From positions 44,628 through 108,627 of the forward strand of contig JADLFG010000049.1 of assembly GCA_020845695.1 (NCBI GenBank): a DNA stretch of 64,000 nt, given 5' to 3'. Below, piece after piece: positions 1-11,024 of the stretch. Source of the DNA: Thermoleophilia bacterium (lineage in GTDB: Bacteria; Actinomycetota; Thermoleophilia; Gaiellales; Gaiellaceae). Below the pieces are notes generated by a model. That model was not told the origin of the DNA. It did not search any database and saw nothing but the letters and a program-made list of their open reading frames with translations. Position 1 is the stretch's first letter. Each line of letters starts with the position of its first letter. Made by a program: the position numbers and the translations under genes.

Positions 1-1
1 C

Positions 2-751
2 CTCTGCGGGTCCGAGGCGCGCGGGCCCGAGCACGCGACCGCCGACCTCTTCCAGGGCGCGACCTGGTTCCTGACCCCCGTCTCCGAGACCGAGCCCTCG
101 CGCTACCGGGAGCTCCACGGCTTCGTCGCCTCGCTCGGCGCGTTCCCGGTCGCGATCGACCCGGCCGCCCACGACCGGCTGCTCGCGCTCACGAGCCACC
201 TGCCGCACGCGCTCGCGAACCTGCTCCTGAACCAGGCGGGGGCGACGAGAGTCAACGGTCACGAGGCGCTGGCCGCCGCCGGCGGCTCGCTCAAGGACAT
301 GACCCGGGTGGCCGGCGCGAACCCGCGGATCTGGGTCGACATCTTCCTCGAGAACGCCGACGCGCTCCTCGACGCGCTGCGCGAGCACCGCCGCCGTCTC
401 GACGACGTCGAGCGGGCGCTCGCGGCGCGCGACGCCGGGTTCCTCGCCCGCTGGATCGGGGAGGCGGCGGGAAACCGCCGCCGGCTGCTCGAGCAGGCGT
501 ACGACGACGCCGGCGCGCTCCAGCGTCTCCAGGTGCACGTACCCGACCGTCCCGGCGTCCTCTCCGGGATCACGCAGGCGCTCGGCGCCGAGCAGATCAA
601 CATCGAGGACTTCGACCTCGCCCACATGACGCCCGAGCGCGGCGGCACGCTCGAGCTCCTCGTCACCGGCGAGAACGCCGCCCGCCGCGCCGCCGACCTG
701 CTCGAGGCGCAGGGCTACTCGGTGATCATCGCGCCCGAGTTCGAGGAGTAG
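2..751 (+). CDS. tyrA: Prephenate dehydrogenase, 3' part (tyrosine synthesis)
   Basis: The reading frame is open from the left edge, so the N-terminal NAD-binding domain lies outside the window; 249 residues are visible. They begin in the conserved GSEARGPEHA stretch. A SHLPHALA segment follows, which is the substrate-binding histidine region of the TyrA catalytic domain, and then the all-helical dimerisation domain. The last ~75 residues (LQVHVPDRPGVLSGIT onward) form an ACT domain, the usual site of tyrosine feedback. The enzyme oxidatively decarboxylates prephenate to 4-hydroxyphenylpyruvate in the cytoplasm. aroA starts 5 bases after the stop, so the two aromatic-pathway genes are probably cotranscribed. 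Confidence 0.9.
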   Translation, partial: LCGSEARGPEHATADLFQGATWFLTPVSETEPSRYRELHGFVASLGAFPVAIDPAAHDRLLALTSHLPHALANLLLNQAGATRVNGHEALAAAGGSLKDMTRVAGANPRIWVDIFLENADALLDALREHRRRLDDVERALAARDAGFLARWIGEAAGNRRRLLEQAYDDAGALQRLQVHVPDRPGVLSGITQALGAEQINIEDFDLAHMTPERGGTLELLVTGENAARRAADLLEAQGYSVIIAPEFEE

Positions 752-756
752 CCGCC

Positions 757-2040
<1,284 letters not shown>

Positions 2041-2050
2041 GGGGCCGCCC

Positions 2051-2668
2051 GTGATCGTCGCCATCGACGGGCCCGCCGGCGCGGGCAAGAGCACGGCCGC
2101 GAGGCGGCTCGCCGAGCGCCTGGCGTATGCCTACCTCGACACGGGGGCGATGTACCGGACCGTGACCCTGCTCGCGCTCGAGCGGGGCGTCGACCTCCGC
2201 GATGGCGCCGCCCTCGAGGCGCTCGCGGCCGCGAGCCCGGTCGCGTTCGCGGCCGGGCGCGTGCTCGTGGGCGGGCGGGACGTGACCGAGGCGATCCGGG
2301 CGGTCGAGGTCGACCGGGCGGTGTCGACCGTGTCCGCCCACGGCGGCGTCCGGCAGGTGCTGCGCGCCAGGCAGCGTGAGCTCGCGGAGGCCGGCGACGC
2401 CGTCGTCGAGGGCCGCGACATCGGCACCGTCGTCTGCCCGGCCGCGGAGGTCAAGGTGTACCTGGTCGCGGCGCCGGAGGAGCGGGCGCGCCGCCGTCGC
2501 GCCGAGCGCCCCGGGGCGGGCGCTGACGAGGTCGCGGGCCGGGACGCACGCGACGCCGCGCAGCTCGCGCCCGCTGCCGACGCCGAGGTGATCGACACGA
2601 CCTCGCTCACGATCGACGAGGTGGTGGCGGCGATCGAGTCGCTCGTGACCGCGAGGACCGGGGCGTGA
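2051..2668 (+). CDS. cmk: Cytidylate kinase
   Basis: A 205-residue (d)CMP kinase. The P-loop GPAGAGKST is at residues 7-15, followed by YLDTGAMYR, the conserved nucleotide monophosphate-binding segment. The REGRDIGT-like sequence ([10 protein letters not shown]) is present mid-protein. It phosphorylates CMP and dCMP with ATP. It starts with GTG and its stop overlaps the plsC start by 4 bases, so it belongs to the tyrA-to-gpsA operon. It is slightly short for the family (about 220 residues) because the lid/insert region is trimmed. Confidence 0.94.
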   Translation: MIVAIDGPAGAGKSTAARRLAERLAYAYLDTGAMYRTVTLLALERGVDLRDGAALEALAAASPVAFAAGRVLVGGRDVTEAIRAVEVDRAVSTVSAHGGVRQVLRARQRELAEAGDAVVEGRDIGTVVCPAAEVKVYLVAAPEERARRRRAERPGAGADEVAGRDARDAAQLAPAADAEVIDTTSLTIDEVVAAIESLVTARTGA

Positions 2669-3363
2669 GCGACTTCCCGGGCGCCCGCGTCGTCGTGCCG
2701 CTCATGTGGTGGACCTTCGGGAAGGGCCTGATCGGCGGGCTCACCCACACGCTCGCGCGGCTGCGCGTCTACGGGGCCGAGCGGGTGCCGCGCGAGGGCG
2801 GCGCCGTGCTCGCCATGAACCACTTCCACTACATCGACCCGGCCGCCTTCGGTACCGCCTGCCCGCGGCGGATCGTCTTCGCCGCCAAGGTCGAGGCCCA
2901 CCGGGTGCCCGGGCTGGGCGAGCTGATCCGCTCGCACGGGACGCTGTCGGTGCGCCGCGGCGAGTCGGATCGCGAGGCGCTGCGGCGGATGCGGGAGACC
3001 GTCCGCGCGAACGAGCTGCTCGGCATGTTCGTCGAGGGGACCCGCCAGCGGGGCGGCGAGCTCGGCGAGGCGAAGCCGGGCGCCGCGATGGTCGCGATCC
3101 AGGAGGGTGTTCCCGTCATTCCCGCCGCCGTCTACGGGTCGCTCCAGTGGAACTGGAACCTGGCGCCGGTGTCGGTCGCGTTCGGCGAGCCGCTGCGCTT
3201 CGACGAGCACGCCCGCAACTCTCGCGGCTACCGCGAGGCCTCCGCCGAGGCGATGGAGGAGATCCGCCGGCTCTGGCTGTTCCTCGAGCTGGCGCACCGG
3301 CTTGGCCGCCCTCCGGGCACGCCGCCGCTGCGCGCCCACCTGCCCTCGAAGGCGCCGGCGTGA
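2665..3363 (+). CDS. plsC: 1-acyl-sn-glycerol-3-phosphate acyltransferase family protein
   Basis: A 232-residue LPLAT-family acyltransferase. The catalytic H-x4-D motif is at His53-Asp58 (NHFHYID) and the phosphate-binding EGTR motif at residues 124-127. A hydrophobic, tryptophan-containing segment near residues 10-30 could associate with the membrane. It probably makes phosphatidic acid from lysophosphatidic acid, consistent with gpsA (glycerol-3-phosphate supply) two genes downstream. The GTG start overlaps the cmk stop (GTGA), and its own stop overlaps der the same way. Confidence 0.9.
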   Translation: MSDFPGARVVVPLMWWTFGKGLIGGLTHTLARLRVYGAERVPREGGAVLAMNHFHYIDPAAFGTACPRRIVFAAKVEAHRVPGLGELIRSHGTLSVRRGESDREALRRMRETVRANELLGMFVEGTRQRGGELGEAKPGAAMVAIQEGVPVIPAAVYGSLQWNWNLAPVSVAFGEPLRFDEHARNSRGYREASAEAMEEIRRLWLFLELAHRLGRPPGTPPLRAHLPSKAPA

Positions 3364-4715
3364 GGGCCGGCCGCGAGCGGGCCGGCGCGGCCGCCGCCCC
3401 GCCGACCGCGCTCGAGGGCGTGGTCGCGGTCGTCGGCTTCCCCAACGTCGGCAAGTCGACGCTCGTCAACCGCCTGACCGCGACGCGGGAGGCGGTCGTG
3501 TTCGAGACGCCCGGGGTCACGCGCGACCGCAAGGACGTCGTCTGTGAGTGGAGCGGCCGCGCGTTCCTGCTCGTGGACACGGGCGGTGTCGACGTCGCCG
3601 ATGCCTCGCCCCTGACCCGCCAGGTCGCGGAGCAGGCGCGGCGCGCCGTCGAGGAGGCCGATCTCGTCCTCTTCGTCGTCGACGCCCGCGCCGGCGTGAC
3701 GCCCGGCGACGAGGAGGTGGCGGCGATCCTGCGCGGCTCGCGCAAGCCGGTGCTCGTGATCGCGAACAAGCTCGACGATCCCCGGCGCGACGATGAGGCG
3801 CTCGAGTTCCACCGTCTCGGGCTGGGCGAGCCGTTCGCGCTCTCCGCCCTGCACGGGCACGGGACCGGCGACCTGCTCGACCTGGTCGTCGGCGAGCTCC
3901 GCCGCTCGGGCGCCGAGCGTCCCGCCGGTCCCGGGGCGGAGGCGATCAGGGTCGCGATCCTGGGGCGGCCGAACGTCGGCAAGTCGAGCCTCCTGAACGC
4001 GCTGCTCGGCGAGGAGCGCGTGATCGTCTCCGCCGAGCCCGGCACGACCCGCGACGCGATCGACACCGTGCTGCGCCGCGGCGAGACCACGTTCGTGCTC
4101 GTCGACACGGCCGGGCTGCGCCGCAAGCGCCGCCACCGCCAGGAGATCGAGTACTTCTCGGAGCTGCGCGCGCTCGCGGCTGCCGAGCGCGCCGACGTCG
4201 CGCTCGTCCTCGTCGACTCGAGCGAGGGGCTGGTCGACCAGGACCTCGCGGTCGCGGACGTGGCCAGGAAGGCCGGCTGCTCGACGCTCGTCGTGCTCGC
4301 CAAGTGGGACATCGCCGCGGTCGGGATCGAGGACGTGCGCCCCCGGCTCGAGGACAGGCTGCGCCAGCGCCCGCAGCTCGTCGCGGTCTCCGCGAAGACC
4401 CGCCGGGGAGTCGAGCGGCTGCTCGACCGGGTCGAGGAGCTGTTCGCCCGCCACACCGGGCGGGTCGCGACGGGCGAGCTGAACCGCTTCCTCGGCGAGC
4501 TGCGCGAGCAGCGGCCCGGGCCGGGGCGGGCGGGCCGCCGGCTCAACCTCCTCTACGGCACCCAGGTCTCGACCCGGCCGCCGCGCTTCCGCCTCTTCGT
4601 CAACGACGCGGGCCTCGTCACGCGCGACTGGGGCTACTGGGTCGAGAACCGGCTGCGCGAGCGCTTCGGACTCGCCGGCGTCCCGGTCGTGATCGACTTC
4701 GTGGGGCGGCGCTGA
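3360..4715 (+). CDS. der: Ribosome-associated GTPase Der (EngA)
   Basis: A 451-residue double GTPase. The first G domain begins at GFPNVGKST (about residues 26-34) and has DTGGVD and NKLD motifs. The second has [29 protein letters not shown] and AKWD. A C-terminal KH-like domain ends with IDFVGRR. Der acts in maturation of the 50S ribosomal subunit. I chose GTG at 3360, which overlaps the plsC stop as GTGA; the open frame extends much further upstream but that part is antiparallel noise inside plsC. The first ~18 residues are low-complexity. Confidence 0.95.
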   Translation: MRAGRERAGAAAAPPTALEGVVAVVGFPNVGKSTLVNRLTATREAVVFETPGVTRDRKDVVCEWSGRAFLLVDTGGVDVADASPLTRQVAEQARRAVEEADLVLFVVDARAGVTPGDEEVAAILRGSRKPVLVIANKLDDPRRDDEALEFHRLGLGEPFALSALHGHGTGDLLDLVVGELRRSGAERPAGPGAEAIRVAILGRPNVGKSSLLNALLGEERVIVSAEPGTTRDAIDTVLRRGETTFVLVDTAGLRRKRRHRQEIEYFSELRALAAAERADVALVLVDSSEGLVDQDLAVADVARKAGCSTLVVLAKWDIAAVGIEDVRPRLEDRLRQRPQLVAVSAKTRRGVERLLDRVEELFARHTGRVATGELNRFLGELREQRPGPGRAGRRLNLLYGTQVSTRPPRFRLFVNDAGLVTRDWGYWVENRLRERFGLAGVPVVIDFVGRR

Positions 4716-4716
4716 C

Positions 4717-5673
4717 GTGCGCGTCGTCGTCGTCGGCGGCGGCTCGTGGGGGTCCGTGTTCGCGGCCCTGCTCGCCGGCCGCGGCCACGGGGTGACGCTC
4801 GCCTGCCGCGACGCCGGCCAGGCACGAGCGATCGAGGCGACCGGGCGGAACCCCCGCTACCTCACCGACGTCGACCTCGGCGCCGTCCACGCCGTCGCGC
4901 TCGCGAGGGCGCCGCTTCGGTCCGCGGAGCTGATCGTGCTCGCCGTCCCCAGCCGGGCGCTCGGGACCGTCGCGGGCGCGCTGCCCGGCCGGGCACCCGT
5001 CCTGATCCTGACGAAGGGGCTCGACCCGGGAAGCGGCAGGCGGCTGTCCGAGCTCGTCGAGGGCCGACCCGTCGCGGTGCTGTCGGGGCCCAACCACGCC
5101 GAGGAGATCGGCCAGGGGCTCCCCGCGGCGACGGTGGTCGCGAGCGAGGACGAGGCGCTCGCGCGCGAGCTGCAGCACGCGATCGTGACCCCGCTCTTCC
5201 GGGTCTACGTGAACACCGATCTCGTCGGGGTCGAGCTCTGCGCGGCCGCGAAGAACGTGATTGCGCTCGCCGCCGGCGGCGTCGACGGCCTCCGTCTCGG
5301 CGACAACGCGAAGGCGGGCCTGCTCAGCCGCGGCCTCAGGGAGCTGGCGCGGCTCGGTAGCGCCTGCGGTGCCAGACCGGAGACGTTCTCGGGTCTCGCC
5401 GGGATGGGCGACCTGATCGTCACCTGCTGGAGCCGCCACAGCCGCAACCGCCGCGCCGGCGAGCTGCTCGTGCTCGGCCGCTCCCCGGAGCAGGCCGAGG
5501 CCGAGATCGGGATGGTCGTCGAGGGGATCGCGACCGCGCCGGTGCTGCGCGACCTCTCCCGGCGGGCGGGCGTCGAGCTCCCGATCACCGAGGCGGTCTG
5601 CCAGGTGCTCGCCGGCGCGAGCGCCGCCGACCTGGTCTCAACTCTCATGGCACGCGAGCCGACAACAGAGTAG
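4717..5673 (+). CDS. gpsA: Glycerol-3-phosphate dehydrogenase [NAD(P)+]
   Basis: A 318-residue enzyme with the N-terminal dinucleotide-binding motif VVGGGSWGS, the LTKGLDP and SGPNHAEEI segments, and the catalytic lysine region CAAAKNVIALAAG typical of GpsA. It reduces dihydroxyacetone phosphate to sn-glycerol-3-phosphate for phospholipid synthesis, fitting its place one gene after plsC. The GTG start is one base beyond the der stop. The plsC-der-gpsA order is a familiar conserved cluster. Confidence 0.95.
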   Translation: MRVVVVGGGSWGSVFAALLAGRGHGVTLACRDAGQARAIEATGRNPRYLTDVDLGAVHAVALARAPLRSAELIVLAVPSRALGTVAGALPGRAPVLILTKGLDPGSGRRLSELVEGRPVAVLSGPNHAEEIGQGLPAATVVASEDEALARELQHAIVTPLFRVYVNTDLVGVELCAAAKNVIALAAGGVDGLRLGDNAKAGLLSRGLRELARLGSACGARPETFSGLAGMGDLIVTCWSRHSRNRRAGELLVLGRSPEQAEAEIGMVVEGIATAPVLRDLSRRAGVELPITEAVCQVLAGASAADLVSTLMAREPTTE

Positions 5674-5686
5674 GGTGAGCGGGGTC

Positions 5687-7195
5687 ATGCTTCTCAGGCG
5701 GCCAGGGGCGCTCGCGGGCGCGCTCGCGAGCGCGGCTGTGCTCGCGGCTGCCGCCTGCGGCGGTGGCGGCGACGGCGGCGCCGGGAGCGAGGGCGCGGCT
5801 CTCGTGCCCGCGACCGTGGCCGCCTACGTCAGCGTCGACACGGATTTCGACTCCGAGCAGTGGGCGGCCGTCGAGGCGCTGCTCGCGCGCTTCCCCTCCG
5901 GCGACGAGGCGATCCAGGGCCTCATCGACTCGCTCACGAGCGAGGGGCTCGACCTCGAGACCGACATCAAGCCCGCCTTCGGGCCCGAGACCAGCCTCGC
6001 GATCCTCGAGCTCGACCAGGAGCGGCTGGACAGCGAGGACAACGCGCCGATCGTGATGGTGACGAAGCCCTCCGACCCGGCCAAGTTCGAGCAGCTGCTC
6101 GAGGGCGGCGACGACGAGGCCGTGACCCGCGACGTCGGCGACGGGTGGTACATGGTCGCCGACAACGACGCGATCATCGACTCGGTGGTGGCAGACGCGG
6201 AGCAGGCGAGCCTCGCCGACGACGAGCGGTTCGAGCAGGCGCTCGCCGACCTGCCGTCCGAGGCGGTCGCGACCCTCTACCTGAACGGGCAGGAGCTGAT
6301 GGCGTCGCTCGAGGAGAGCGCGGGCGCGGCCAACCCGCTCTTCGACCTCGGCGCCGGCGGCACGCTCGTCTCGGTGGCGATGGCGCTGACCGCGGAAGGC
6401 CAGGGGCTCGCGATCGACGGGGTCGTCCGCAGCGAGGGCGCGCCCGAGCCGGCCACATACACCGCGGCCCTCCCGGCCGTCGTACCCGCCGACGCCCTCC
6501 TCTACGCGTCTTTCAGCGACCTGCGCACCTCGCTCGAGCGGCTGCTCGAGCTGGCCGCGCAGCAGGACCCCGAGCTCGACTCGAAGCTCGGCCAGGCCCA
6601 GCTCGGGCTCGGGATCTCGATCGAGGACGACCTGCTGCCCCTGTTTGAGGGCGAGCACGCGCTCTACGTGCGCCCGGGCGCGCCGATTCCCGAGGTGACC
6701 CTCGTGCTCTCGCCGGCCGACCCCGCGCGCGGCCGCGCGACGCTCGACAAGCTGATCACGAACATCGTCTCGCTCTCAGGCCTGACCGGGGAGGAGGCGC
6801 CGTTCACCGTCACGGACACGACCATCGCCGGGGTGCCCGTGAAGCAGCTCGACCTGGAGGCCCAGCAGCTCTCGCTGCTCTACGCGCTCGTCGGCGACCA
6901 CGTCGTCGTCACGACCCAGGCGAGCGGCATCGCCGACGTTGCCGCCGGCTCCGGCGGTCTCGCGGGCGACCCGCTCTACCAGGAGGCGACGGGTGCCGCG
7001 GGGGTCGAGGGCGAGACGACCGGGTTCCTGTACGTCAACATGCGCGACGGCCTCGCGCTGCTCGAGCAGCTCGGCGAGCTCTCCGGCGCCTCGCCGGCGG
7101 AGCTCGGCGACCTGCGCCCGCTCCAGTACGTCGTCGTGCAGACCGGCGGGGAAGCCGGCCGGACGACGTTCACGGGCTTCCTCGGGATCAAGTAG
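5687..7195 (+). CDS. DUF3352-type secreted lipoprotein
   Basis: About 502 residues. The N-terminus has arginines, a hydrophobic core and then a cysteine (VLAAAACGGGG), read as a lipoprotein signal peptide followed by a Gly/Asp-rich linker. The mature part begins VPATVAAYVSVDTDFDSEQW, which resembles DUF3352 proteins, a family of actinobacterial surface proteins of unknown function. Three long repeats of alternating strands and helices can be followed. The start is ATG 5687, 10 bases after a TAGGGT box; GTG 5675, two bases after the gpsA stop, is the alternative. The role is unknown. Confidence 0.75.
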   Translation: MLLRRPGALAGALASAAVLAAAACGGGGDGGAGSEGAALVPATVAAYVSVDTDFDSEQWAAVEALLARFPSGDEAIQGLIDSLTSEGLDLETDIKPAFGPETSLAILELDQERLDSEDNAPIVMVTKPSDPAKFEQLLEGGDDEAVTRDVGDGWYMVADNDAIIDSVVADAEQASLADDERFEQALADLPSEAVATLYLNGQELMASLEESAGAANPLFDLGAGGTLVSVAMALTAEGQGLAIDGVVRSEGAPEPATYTAALPAVVPADALLYASFSDLRTSLERLLELAAQQDPELDSKLGQAQLGLGISIEDDLLPLFEGEHALYVRPGAPIPEVTLVLSPADPARGRATLDKLITNIVSLSGLTGEEAPFTVTDTTIAGVPVKQLDLEAQQLSLLYALVGDHVVVTTQASGIADVAAGSGGLAGDPLYQEATGAAGVEGETTGFLYVNMRDGLALLEQLGELSGASPAELGDLRPLQYVVVQTGGEAGRTTFTGFLGIK

Positions 7196-7206
7196 CCCAG
7201 CCGCCG

Positions 7207-8142
7207 GTGTCGCTCGTCGCCGTCGGGTCGGTCGCGTTCGACTCCGTCGAGACGCCGTTCGGGGCGCGCGAGCGGATGCTCGGCGGCTCGGCGGTACACT
7301 TCGCGCTCGCGGCGAGCTTCTTCACCGAGGTCAGGGTCGTCGGCGTCGTCGGGGACGACTTCGGCGCGGGCGAGCTGGCCGTGCTCGAGCGGCGGGGGAT
7401 CCTGACCGGTGATCTCGAGCGGGTCGAGGGCGGGCGGACGTTCTTCTGGCGGGGCCGCTACGGCTACGACCTGAGCACGGCGCACACGCTCGAGACGCAG
7501 CTGAACGTGTTCGGGGACTTCCGCCCGCGGCTGTCTTCGGAGTCCCGGGCGGCCCGGGTGCTCTTCCTCGGCAACATCCAGCCCGACCTGCAACGGGAGG
7601 TGCGGGCCCAGTGCGGGGCGGCCATGTTCTGCGCGCTCGACTCGATGAACCTCTGGATCGACGTCGCGCGCGACTCGCTGCTCGAGGCGATCGGGAGCGT
7701 CGACTGCGTGATCCTGAACGACGCCGAGGCGCGGATGCTGACCGGCGAGGCGAGCCTCACGCGGGCGGCCCGCGCGATCCGCGAGCTCGGCCCCCGGCTC
7801 GTCGTCGCCAAGCAGGGCGAGTACGGGGCCGCGCTCTACTCCACCGACGGGTTCTTCGCGCTGCCCGGGTACCCGCTCGAGACGGTCGTCGACCCGACCG
7901 GCGCCGGCGACTCGTTCGCCGGCGGCTTCCTCGGCTACCTGGCCGCCCACGCGGGCGAGCCGCTCACCGACGCGCTGTTTCGCCGCGCGCTCGCCTACGG
8001 GACGGTGCTCGCGTCGTTCAACGTGGAGGAGTTCGGCACCGGGCGGGTGCAGCGCCTCGAGCCGGCGGAGATCGAGGCGCGCTACGGCGAGCTGCGCCGC
8101 ATGACCCAGTTCGACGCCGTCCCGTTCACGCGCTCGCCGTAG
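7207..8142 (+). CDS. PfkB/ribokinase-family carbohydrate kinase
   Basis: A 311-residue member of the PfkB family. It has the N-terminal GGSAVHFALAA signature (family motif 1 region) and the C-terminal DPTGAGDSFAGGFLG motif 2, which holds the catalytic aspartate and the anion hole. A SIGD/NDAE stretch lies mid-protein. The substrate cannot be told; sugar or nucleoside kinases of this shape are common in Actinobacteria. The GTG start lies 11 bases after the lipoprotein gene. It converges with the cupin gene, leaving only 7 bases between stops. Confidence 0.85.
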   Translation: MSLVAVGSVAFDSVETPFGARERMLGGSAVHFALAASFFTEVRVVGVVGDDFGAGELAVLERRGILTGDLERVEGGRTFFWRGRYGYDLSTAHTLETQLNVFGDFRPRLSSESRAARVLFLGNIQPDLQREVRAQCGAAMFCALDSMNLWIDVARDSLLEAIGSVDCVILNDAEARMLTGEASLTRAARAIRELGPRLVVAKQGEYGAALYSTDGFFALPGYPLETVVDPTGAGDSFAGGFLGYLAAHAGEPLTDALFRRALAYGTVLASFNVEEFGTGRVQRLEPAEIEARYGELRRMTQFDAVPFTRSP

Positions 8143-8149
8143 CGGCGGG

Positions 8150-8539
8150 TCAGCGCGCCACGTGGCCGGCGCCGCCCTCCGGGCCGAGCACGAGGTCGCG
8201 CTCGGGGTCGGGGACGTGGTCACGCGGCACCGGCGCCAGCGCCTCGAAGAACGTGACGCCGCCGGGCGAGTGGAGCTCGTGCTCGAGGCCGCGGTTGACG
8301 ACGACGGTGTCGCCGGCCGCGAGCGTGCGCCACTCGCCCTCGATTGCCATCTCGACCGAGCCGTCGAGGATCACCATCACCTGCTCGGTGTGCTCGTGCG
8401 CGTGCAGCGGCACGCGCTTGCCGGGCCCGTACGTTACCCGGCAGAGCAGCACCTGCTCGCCGCCGATCGCGTGCAGGCGGACGCCGTCGACGAACTCGTG
8501 GGCCTCGACGCCGTTCCAGCTGCGAAACGGCGAGCTCAG
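8150..8539 (-). CDS. Cupin-domain protein, last gene of the Mo-hydroxylase operon
   Basis: A single-domain cupin of about 129 residues with the metal-binding pattern PLHAHEHTEQ followed by the second motif around GDTVVVNRGLEHELHSPGG, so it probably binds a metal ion. No ATG, GTG or TTG lies in frame near the conserved N-terminus. The only plausible initiator is CTG at 8539, which overlaps the upstream stop as CTGA; the next candidate, GTG 8452, would remove about 29 conserved residues. It closes the operon begun at 12301 and may act on the same substrate or sense it. Confidence 0.75.
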   Translation of the reverse strand: MSSPFRSWNGVEAHEFVDGVRLHAIGGEQVLLCRVTYGPGKRVPLHAHEHTEQVMVILDGSVEMAIEGEWRTLAAGDTVVVNRGLEHELHSPGGVTFFEALAPVPRDHVPDPERDLVLGPEGGAGHVAR

Positions 8540-9639
8540 GCGGGCACCTCGAACGGGATCCCGGAAGCGACGGTGTTCACGGACAGCGCCTCGTCGAAGA
8601 CGTAGCGCTTGCCGTCGCGACGCGGCCCCCCGCCGCCGGCGGCCCGCTCGTCGAGCGCCCGCAGCACCCGCTCGGGCGTGATCGGCGTCTCGGTGATCCA
8701 GACCCCGACCGCGTCGTGGATCGCCGCGACCATGGCCGGGCCGATCCCGTTCGAGGCCATCTCGCCGACGCCTTTGGCGCCGAACGGCCCGTCCGCGTCC
8801 GGGTTCTCGAGCAGCACGGTCTCGACCTCCGGCAGGTTCTCGATCGAGGCGGAGAGGTAGGAGCCGAACTCCGAGCCGCGGTGCTCGACCGACGGGTAGT
8901 AGGGGTAGGAGGCCTCGAGCAGCCCGAAGCCGAGCCCCATGATGCCGCCGCCCTCGAGCTGGCCCTCGACGAAGAGCGGGTTGATCGCCCGGCCGACGTC
9001 GTAGACCTGGATCAGCCTCGTCACGGTCACCGCGCCGGTCTCGTCGTCGACCTCGACGTCGGCGACGCAGGCGCCGTAGGAGATGCCCGCGTGCGGGTTG
9101 CGGTCGGTGCGTCCGGTCTCCGGGTCGACCGCCGCGTACGGCTTCAGATAGGCGCCGGTGCCGGTGATCAGCTCGCCGAACTGCCAGGTCGCGGCGGCGG
9201 CGACGTCGGGGACGCCGACGCGCTTGTCGGTCGCGCCCTTGACGAACACCTCGCCCTCGTCGATGTCGAGGTCGGCGGCGTCCACCTCGAGCAGCCTGGA
9301 GGCGATGTCGAGCACGCGCTCGCGCGCCCGCTCGGCCGCGACGCGCGCGGCGTTGCCGCCCATGAACGTGGCGCGGGAGGCGAAGCTGCCGGTGCAGAGG
9401 GGGGAGGTGTCGGTGTTCGAGTTGTCGAACGTGACCCAGTCGGTGGGGACGCCGAGCACCTCGGCGACGATCTGGGTCTGGATCGTTTTGGCGCCCTGAC
9501 CGAGATCGACCGTGCCGGAGAGCACGTCGACCCGCCCGTCCGGCTTCAGCTTCACCCAGCACTGGCTGGGGTCGCCGCCCTGGTTCATCCCGGTCGGGTA
9601 CTCGATCGCGGCGATGCCGCGTCCGCGCTTTCTGGCCAT
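8536..9639 (-). CDS. Molybdenum hydroxylase molybdopterin subunit, C-terminal half
   Basis: A 367-residue protein equal to the second half of xanthine-dehydrogenase/CoxL-type large subunits. It contains the VDLGQGAKT loop (the glutamine near Mo), several cofactor-binding loops, and FGAKGVGEMASNG with the catalytic glutamate of the family. The start is ATG 9639, with GAAGGAG a few bases upstream and a one-base overlap with the preceding stop (TGATG). This shows a designed two-gene split rather than a recent frameshift. It must pair with the product of 9639-11024 to make an active site. The nearest described parallel is the NdhL/NdhM split of nicotinate dehydrogenase. Confidence 0.88.
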   Translation of the reverse strand: MARKRGRGIAAIEYPTGMNQGGDPSQCWVKLKPDGRVDVLSGTVDLGQGAKTIQTQIVAEVLGVPTDWVTFDNSNTDTSPLCTGSFASRATFMGGNAARVAAERARERVLDIASRLLEVDAADLDIDEGEVFVKGATDKRVGVPDVAAAATWQFGELITGTGAYLKPYAAVDPETGRTDRNPHAGISYGACVADVEVDDETGAVTVTRLIQVYDVGRAINPLFVEGQLEGGGIMGLGFGLLEASYPYYPSVEHRGSEFGSYLSASIENLPEVETVLLENPDADGPFGAKGVGEMASNGIGPAMVAAIHDAVGVWITETPITPERVLRALDERAAGGGGPRRDGKRYVFDEALSVNTVASGIPFEVPA

Positions 9640-11024
9640 CAGGACTCCTTCGCGTCGAGGTCGCCGAGCTGCCCTTCGAGCCACTCGGGGAGGAGGTCGC
9701 CGGAGCGCGGGTCGCGCGTCATCGTCCGGTAGGCGGCCGCGAGCTCGATGCCCGCCGCCTCGGCCGCGGCCTGGATCACCGGCACGGACGAGGGGTCACG
9801 CAGCGTGACCCAGTTCGGCGTCGTGTCGCCGATCCGGCTCGCGTTCCGGAGCCGGACCTCGTACGGGTCGAGTCCGAGCACGTCGGCGATCCGGCTCATC
9901 TGCGTCTCGATCGACCAGGAGACGGAGGTGACGCCGTAGCCGCGCATCGCGCTCGTCGGCGCCCGGTTCGTGAACACGACGTAGCCGTCGAAGTGGATGT
10001 TCGGGATCGCGTAGGAGCCGGCGATGTGGAACGAGTGCTTCGTGACGCCGTAGGGCGAGAAGCGCGCGTACGCGCCCGAGTCGTGCAGCGTCAGCATCTT
10101 GCGGCCGAGGATCCAGCCGTCGCTCGTGACCGCGTCGGCGATCTCGATGTGCCACGGCGCCCGCGTCGCGGTGCAGAGGAACTCCTCCTCCCGGGTGAAG
10201 CGGATCTTCACGGGCCTGCCCGTCTTCTGGGCGAGCAGGGCGACCACGGGCTCCGTCCACGACTCGACCTTGCCGCCGAAGCCGCCGCCGACGGTACCGG
10301 CGACGAACCGCAGCCGGTTCAGCGGCACACCGAGGTGCCCCGCCACGATCCCCATCGTGAAGTAGACGCCCTGCGTGCAGGAGTGGATCGTCAGGCGCCC
10401 GTTGGGCTCGGGCACGCAGGCCGCGACCTGCGGCTCGACCGGCATCTGCTCGATCGCGTTCGGCCGGTAGACGCCCTGGACGATCGCGTCGGCCCGCGCG
10501 AAGGCGGCGTCGATGTCGCCCTTGCGGATCTTGCGGTGATCGGGGGGCGTGTCGGGGCCGCCGAAGTGCGGGTACCAGTTGCCCCAGTGGTGGGCCTTCG
10601 GCGCGTCAGACTCGAACGCGAGGCGGACGTCGAAGAGCGCCGGGCGCTCCTCGAAGGCGACCTCGATCGCCGCGACGCCCGCGAGCGCCGCCTCCTCGCT
10701 CTCGGCTGCGACGACCGCGATCGGCTGTCCCTTCCAGCGGACCTCGCCCTCGGCAAGCAGCGGCTCGTCGGCGGGAACCCCGAGACCCTCGAGGTGGCCG
10801 AGCACGTTCTTGGGGACGTCCGCGTGGGTGATGATCGCGCGCACGCCGGGGACGGCGAGCGCGGGTGCCACGTCGAGCTTCGTGATCGCCGCGTGGTGGT
10901 GGGGCGAGCGCAGCACCTTCGCCCAGAGCAGCCCGGGGATGCGCCAGTCGTCGACGAACGTGGTCTGGCCGGTAACGTGGCCGATGCCGTCGACCTTCTC
11001 GACTCTCGCCCCGACGGCCTTCAT
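9639..11024 (-). CDS. Molybdenum hydroxylase molybdopterin subunit, N-terminal half
   Basis: A 461-residue protein matching the first half of the xanthine dehydrogenase/aldehyde oxidase large subunit: an a/b hammerhead domain (to about residue 130), then the first Mo-cofactor domain with TVGGGFGGK and TSAMRGYGVTS. The arginine in that last motif is the substrate-binding position of xanthine dehydrogenases. The CO-dehydrogenase form I loop (VAYRCSFR) is absent, so CO is an unlikely substrate. The protein ends at ...DLDAKES where fused homologues continue into the second Mo domain. ATG 11024 overlaps the iron-sulfur subunit stop (ATGA). Confidence 0.88.
   Translation of the reverse strand: MKAVGARVEKVDGIGHVTGQTTFVDDWRIPGLLWAKVLRSPHHHAAITKLDVAPALAVPGVRAIITHADVPKNVLGHLEGLGVPADEPLLAEGEVRWKGQPIAVVAAESEEAALAGVAAIEVAFEERPALFDVRLAFESDAPKAHHWGNWYPHFGGPDTPPDHRKIRKGDIDAAFARADAIVQGVYRPNAIEQMPVEPQVAACVPEPNGRLTIHSCTQGVYFTMGIVAGHLGVPLNRLRFVAGTVGGGFGGKVESWTEPVVALLAQKTGRPVKIRFTREEEFLCTATRAPWHIEIADAVTSDGWILGRKMLTLHDSGAYARFSPYGVTKHSFHIAGSYAIPNIHFDGYVVFTNRAPTSAMRGYGVTSVSWSIETQMSRIADVLGLDPYEVRLRNASRIGDTTPNWVTLRDPSSVPVIQAAAEAAGIELAAAYRTMTRDPRSGDLLPEWLEGQLGDLDAKES

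Noticed and set aside
3116..4546. Long antisense open frames opposite der and plsC
   Set aside because: They are typical GC-rich shadow frames with Arg/Ser/Pro-rich translations and no domain.
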